Positions 61,637 to 64,000 of a stretch of DNA of 64,000 bases are shown piece after piece. The stretch covers positions 26,583 through 90,582 of the forward strand of contig NZ_VBSP01000004.1 in assembly GCF_005864045.1 (NCBI RefSeq). The letters are read 5' to 3'. A program made the position numbers and the translations under genes. The stretch comes from Ruoffia tabacinasalis (GTDB lineage: Bacteria; Bacillota; Bacilli; Lactobacillales; Aerococcaceae). Positions within the stretch are counted from its first letter, which is position 1, and each line of letters starts with the position of its first letter. The notes below the pieces were generated by a model. The model saw only the letters and a list, made by a program, of their open reading frames with translations, did no database searches and was not told the DNA's origin.

Positions 61637-62896
61637 ATGAATTTCAATATTTTTCAATATATTGTACCAACTTATATTTTATACTCATATTTCATTCAAA
61701 AGCCAAAAATAAATAAAGTAGTTTCAGGTTTTATATGTATCATCGTTGTTATAATCACAGCGCAATTAAATTTGAATTACCGTGAAGCTTTACAAACATT
61801 TTTAATATTTATGGTCTTTTTCGTATCGACTTACTGGCATTACAGAACTGTTTCTATTAGTACTATATATAGTGCTTTACCTTTAATTATTTATTACATA
61901 GCTACAGAATCAATGAGCTATGTTCAACTACCTCATTTTTGGATGACAATTATAATTACTTTAGCTTTTATTAGTATTCTGACTTTCCTTACTCGACAAC
62001 TTATAAAGTGGTTCTACAGATATTATATCAATGCAAAAACATTCATTTATATTATTATTTTGTGCATTTTCTTTGTTGTTTATTATGCTCAACTGATGAA
62101 TCTTTTCGAGTATTTCTTACTCAATGATTCAATGCTTACTATATTTAGAAGTGTTTATTTATTCGCGAGTGTATTATTTGTTCTAGTACTTATATTCTTT
62201 CACAATAGCAGTGAGCAAATTCGAATGATTGAACAAGAAAAAGCTCAAGAAGAAGTTAATCAACAATATAATCAGTTGATTACAAGGCAATATGATGATG
62301 TTCGTCAGTTTCGTCATGATTATCAAAATATATTGCTTAGTCTTGATGGATTCATAAAAGCTGAAGAGTGGGATCAATTACGGGATTATTTTGAACGAGT
62401 CTTAGATAAACATGACATTCAAACAGATGATACCAATCGGCAATTAGGTAAACTAATTTACTTACAAAATGCTGACTTACGAAACTTAATCTATACTAAA
62501 CTATTATATGCCAAGTCACGAGGGATTGTTGTGAACATTGAAGTGTCAGAAAGTATGTTTATTGAAACAGATGAAACATTATCATTGCCACGTATGTTAG
62601 GCATTATTTTAGATAATGCCATCGAAGAAGCGGCAGAAATTCAACATGGAGAGCTATCGGTTTCATTAATCCAAGAAGAATTGGAGTCCCTAATAATTGT
62701 AGAAAACTCTTGCCGAGTAAATATTGAAAGTTTAGTTACATTAAAAGAAAACGGATATTCAACCAAAGGGGCAGAACGAGGGATTGGACTCTTTAACTTA
62801 GATAGACTAGTAGATAAGTCTATGATACTGCTTAATACTCAAATTAATGATCAGGTGTTTACTCAAGAGCTGATCATCCCAAGAGAGGTGATTTGA
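61637..62896 (+). CDS. AgrC/ComD-type sensor histidine kinase
   Basis: The 419-residue kinase has a sensor region with about six membrane segments (8-190) and a GHKL-type kinase domain. Features are His227 in FRHDYQNILLSLDGF, the N box ILDNAIEEA and the G box RGIGLFNLDRLV. It belongs to the peptide-pheromone receptor group (HPK10). The start follows AAAGGAG. The cognate response regulator follows with an overlap but is truncated, so the pathway is probably broken unless another regulator takes over. No pheromone gene was seen next to it. Confidence 0.88.
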   Translation: MNFNIFQYIVPTYILYSYFIQKPKINKVVSGFICIIVVIITAQLNLNYREALQTFLIFMVFFVSTYWHYRTVSISTIYSALPLIIYYIATESMSYVQLPHFWMTIIITLAFISILTFLTRQLIKWFYRYYINAKTFIYIIILCIFFVVYYAQLMNLFEYFLLNDSMLTIFRSVYLFASVLFVLVLIFFHNSSEQIRMIEQEKAQEEVNQQYNQLITRQYDDVRQFRHDYQNILLSLDGFIKAEEWDQLRDYFERVLDKHDIQTDDTNRQLGKLIYLQNADLRNLIYTKLLYAKSRGIVVNIEVSESMFIETDETLSLPRMLGIILDNAIEEAAEIQHGELSVSLIQEELESLIIVENSCRVNIESLVTLKENGYSTKGAERGIGLFNLDRLVDKSMILLNTQINDQVFTQELIIPREVI

Positions 62897-63144
62897 TGCA
62901 ATCTATTTATATTTGCGAAGATGACAAGAAGCAATTAGCCTATATGAGTGAAGTCATTGCTAATTACATTATGATTGAATCACTTGATATGGAACTCAGC
63001 CTGGCATCTGTGAACCCACTCATTCTTTTAGAAGCAATTAGGTCTGAAAAAGCTTCGAATGCAATCTATTTTCTTGATATTGATTTAAACCATGATATGA
63101 ATGGTTTAGACTTAGCTAAAGAGATAAGAAAGGTTGATGACTGA
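62896..63144 (+). pseudogene. Response regulator truncated by an IS element
   Basis: Eighty-two codons form the first two thirds of a receiver domain: MQSIYICEDDKKQLAYM (Asp9, Asp10), phosphoacceptor Asp61 in YFLDIDLNHDMNGLDLA, ending EIRKVDD. The stop TGA at 63142 belongs to the inserted element. A full AgrA/ComE-type regulator would have about 240 residues with a LytTR domain, all missing here. ATG 62896 follows GAGGTG and overlaps the kinase stop. Confidence 0.88.
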
Positions 63145-63148
63145 CTAC

Positions 63149-63234
63149 TGCCACACATTTGTACCACTGATGCCAACTTTCTTACCACTGTTTGCCAAAG
63201 AATGTACCACCTTTTGCCAGCTTAATGTACCACT
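63149..63234. repeat. Four 22-bp tandem terminal repeats of the IS21-family element
   Basis: The units share TGCCA, a 5-7 base spacer and (T/C)TACCAC or GTACCAC. They are the probable transposase binding sites. Confidence 0.82.
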
Positions 63235-63326
63235 AAAGAAATATCCCATAACCACTGTGATTTAAGTTAGTTATGGGATATCTTTACATAATCCATAGGA
63301 TTATATTAGTTTTTCATAGTAATATC

Positions 63327-64000
63327 CTAGAAGTTATTGGATAAACCCAGTCGTTCACGCATAGATGTTTCACCATCGATAGTGATGGTGTAGGAATTAT
63401 GAACAATCCGATCAATAACTGCTTCGCCTGTTGGTCCACCTCCCAACTTAGAATGCCATCCAGCAGTGTTGAACTGGGTACAGAAGATCGTAGATGTCGT
63501 CTTTTCCCTTTTTTCTATGATTTCCATGGTCAAGTATAGTTCTTCTTCTGTTAAGTCATGAAGAAGCCACTCATCAATAATGAGTAGTTCTTTCTTCGTA
63601 TACTTACGCATTAATTTCTTATAGCTGTCATCTGGTTGATTTTTTGCTATTTTAAACTCATCTAGAAGTTCAGGTAGGCGAACATACTGTACTTTATAAA
63701 ATTGACGACAAGCAGCTATACCAAAGGCACAGGCTAAGTAGGTTTTCCCAGCCCCAGTTGCTCCCATTAGAATGATGTTATTCTTATTTTCTAAGTACAA
63801 CCCAGAAGCTAAGCGTAAGATCTCTTCTTTTGGTAACCGTCGGTCTTCGAAATATTGAATCTCCTCAATTGATGCTGAAGGAACTTCGAATGCAGCTTGC
63901 CTTATTAAGCGTTGAAGCTTATTACTTTTGCGACGAGAATGTTCGCTGTCTACTAAAAGCTTAAAGCGATCTTCGAAGCCCAAATCGTTATATTGCTTGT
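63327..64000 (-). CDS. istB: IS21-family helper ATPase IstB (5' end outside window)
   Basis: IstB is the AAA+ ATPase that assists the IstA transposase. At least 224 of about 250 codons are present; the frame stays open through the right edge and matches IstB upstream of the apparent TTG at 63983 (QYNDLGFEDRFKLLVDSE). Visible motifs are Walker A GATGAGKTYLA, Walker B LLIIDEWL, STIFCTQFNTAGWH, and the ending TGEAVIDRIVHNSYTITIDG. It appears intact in the visible part. Confidence 0.93.
   Translation of the reverse strand, partial: KQYNDLGFEDRFKLLVDSEHSRRKSNKLQRLIRQAAFEVPSASIEEIQYFEDRRLPKEEILRLASGLYLENKNNIILMGATGAGKTYLACAFGIAACRQFYKVQYVRLPELLDEFKIAKNQPDDSYKKLMRKYTKKELLIIDEWLLHDLTEEELYLTMEIIEKREKTTSTIFCTQFNTAGWHSKLGGGPTGEAVIDRIVHNSYTITIDGETSMRERLGLSNNF

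Larger units (their letters stand above)
63142..64000 (-). mobile_element. IS21-family insertion sequence, istB end (continues past right edge)
   Basis: The junction at 63142 (TGACTACTGCC) cuts the response regulator gene. Four 22-bp tandem repeats follow (TGCCA at 63149, 63171, 63193, 63215, each followed by a TACCAC), the multiple terminal repeats typical of IS21 ends. Next comes a hairpin with a 12-bp stem, ATATCCCATAAC (63241-63252) with GTTATGGGATAT (63270-63281), then istB. The istA gene and the other end lie outside the window. Confidence 0.88.

Noticed and set aside
1..64000. tRNA, rRNA, CRISPR arrays or prophage
   Set aside because: No cloverleaf, rRNA segment, spaced repeat array or phage structural gene was recognised in the window.

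Overview
The window is low-GC Gram-positive chromosomal DNA spanning the replication origin. The order dnaN-dnaA-oriC-rpmH-rnpA-yidC-khpB, the tRNA-modification genes mnmE/mnmG, the trehalose PTS and an agr locus point to the Firmicutes, order Lactobacillales. An Aerococcaceae or Carnobacteriaceae relative is my best guess, but the family is inferred and not proven. No tRNA or rRNA genes and no CRISPR array were seen.

Layout. 1-5.35 kb: origin core, with dnaN (cut by the left edge) and dnaA on the minus strand, DnaA boxes on both sides of dnaA, a DnaA-trio/AT-rich unwinding site between dnaA and dnaN, then rpmH, rnpA, yidC and khpB on the plus strand. 5.35-11.6 kb: a GT8 glycosyltransferase and a complete glycerol-3-phosphate/glycerophosphodiester uptake operon (ugpB-A-E-C-Q) behind two arrays of Pho-type repeats. 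11.6-14.8 kb: a YtrA-type GntR regulator with an ABC exporter and two identical palindromic operators. 14.8-24 kb: trehalose genes (treB, treC, an acetyltransferase; treR lies 5 kb further on), a candidate small RNA, a GerMN lipoprotein and a beta-lactamase-fold surface protein with Ser/Glu repeats. 24-28.8 kb: mnmE, nudix, mnmG, lepB. 28.8-36.7 kb: a LysR regulator and an oligopeptide-type ABC transporter in which every part is atypical: circularly permuted binding protein, two permeases with long N-terminal extensions, and fused ATPases. 36.8-41 kb: housekeeping and resistance-like genes and an antitoxin pseudogene. 41-49.1 kb: an AT-rich agr quorum-sensing island (agrA, agrC, then divergent agrD and agrB) followed by secreted proteins and an ABC exporter. 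49.2-53.8 kb: phosphonate-type transporter phnD-C-E-E plus a 5'-nucleotidase, also behind a Pho-type box. 53.9-59.1 kb: a sugar isomerase, a patchwork of three dead gene fragments, and small enzymes. 59.2-64 kb: secreted proteins, a second AgrC/ComD-like kinase whose response regulator is cut by an IS21-family element running off the right edge.

How the genes work together. Two phosphorus-scavenging operons (ugp with its phosphodiesterase, phn with its nucleotidase) share TTTACA repeats on an 11-bp period, so they are probably co-induced on phosphate starvation by a PhoP-type regulator outside the window. Trehalose is imported and phosphorylated by TreB and cleaved by TreC; the treB promoter carries a catabolite-control site and a TreR-like operator. 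The agr island encodes a full peptide signalling circuit. Its previously unlisted agrD gene (43247-43423) would give a serine-containing peptide (core SLMFI) in place of the usual cysteine thiolactone, and the downstream secreted proteins and ABC exporter are plausible outputs. The permuted binding-protein transporter and this agr system are the most novel content.
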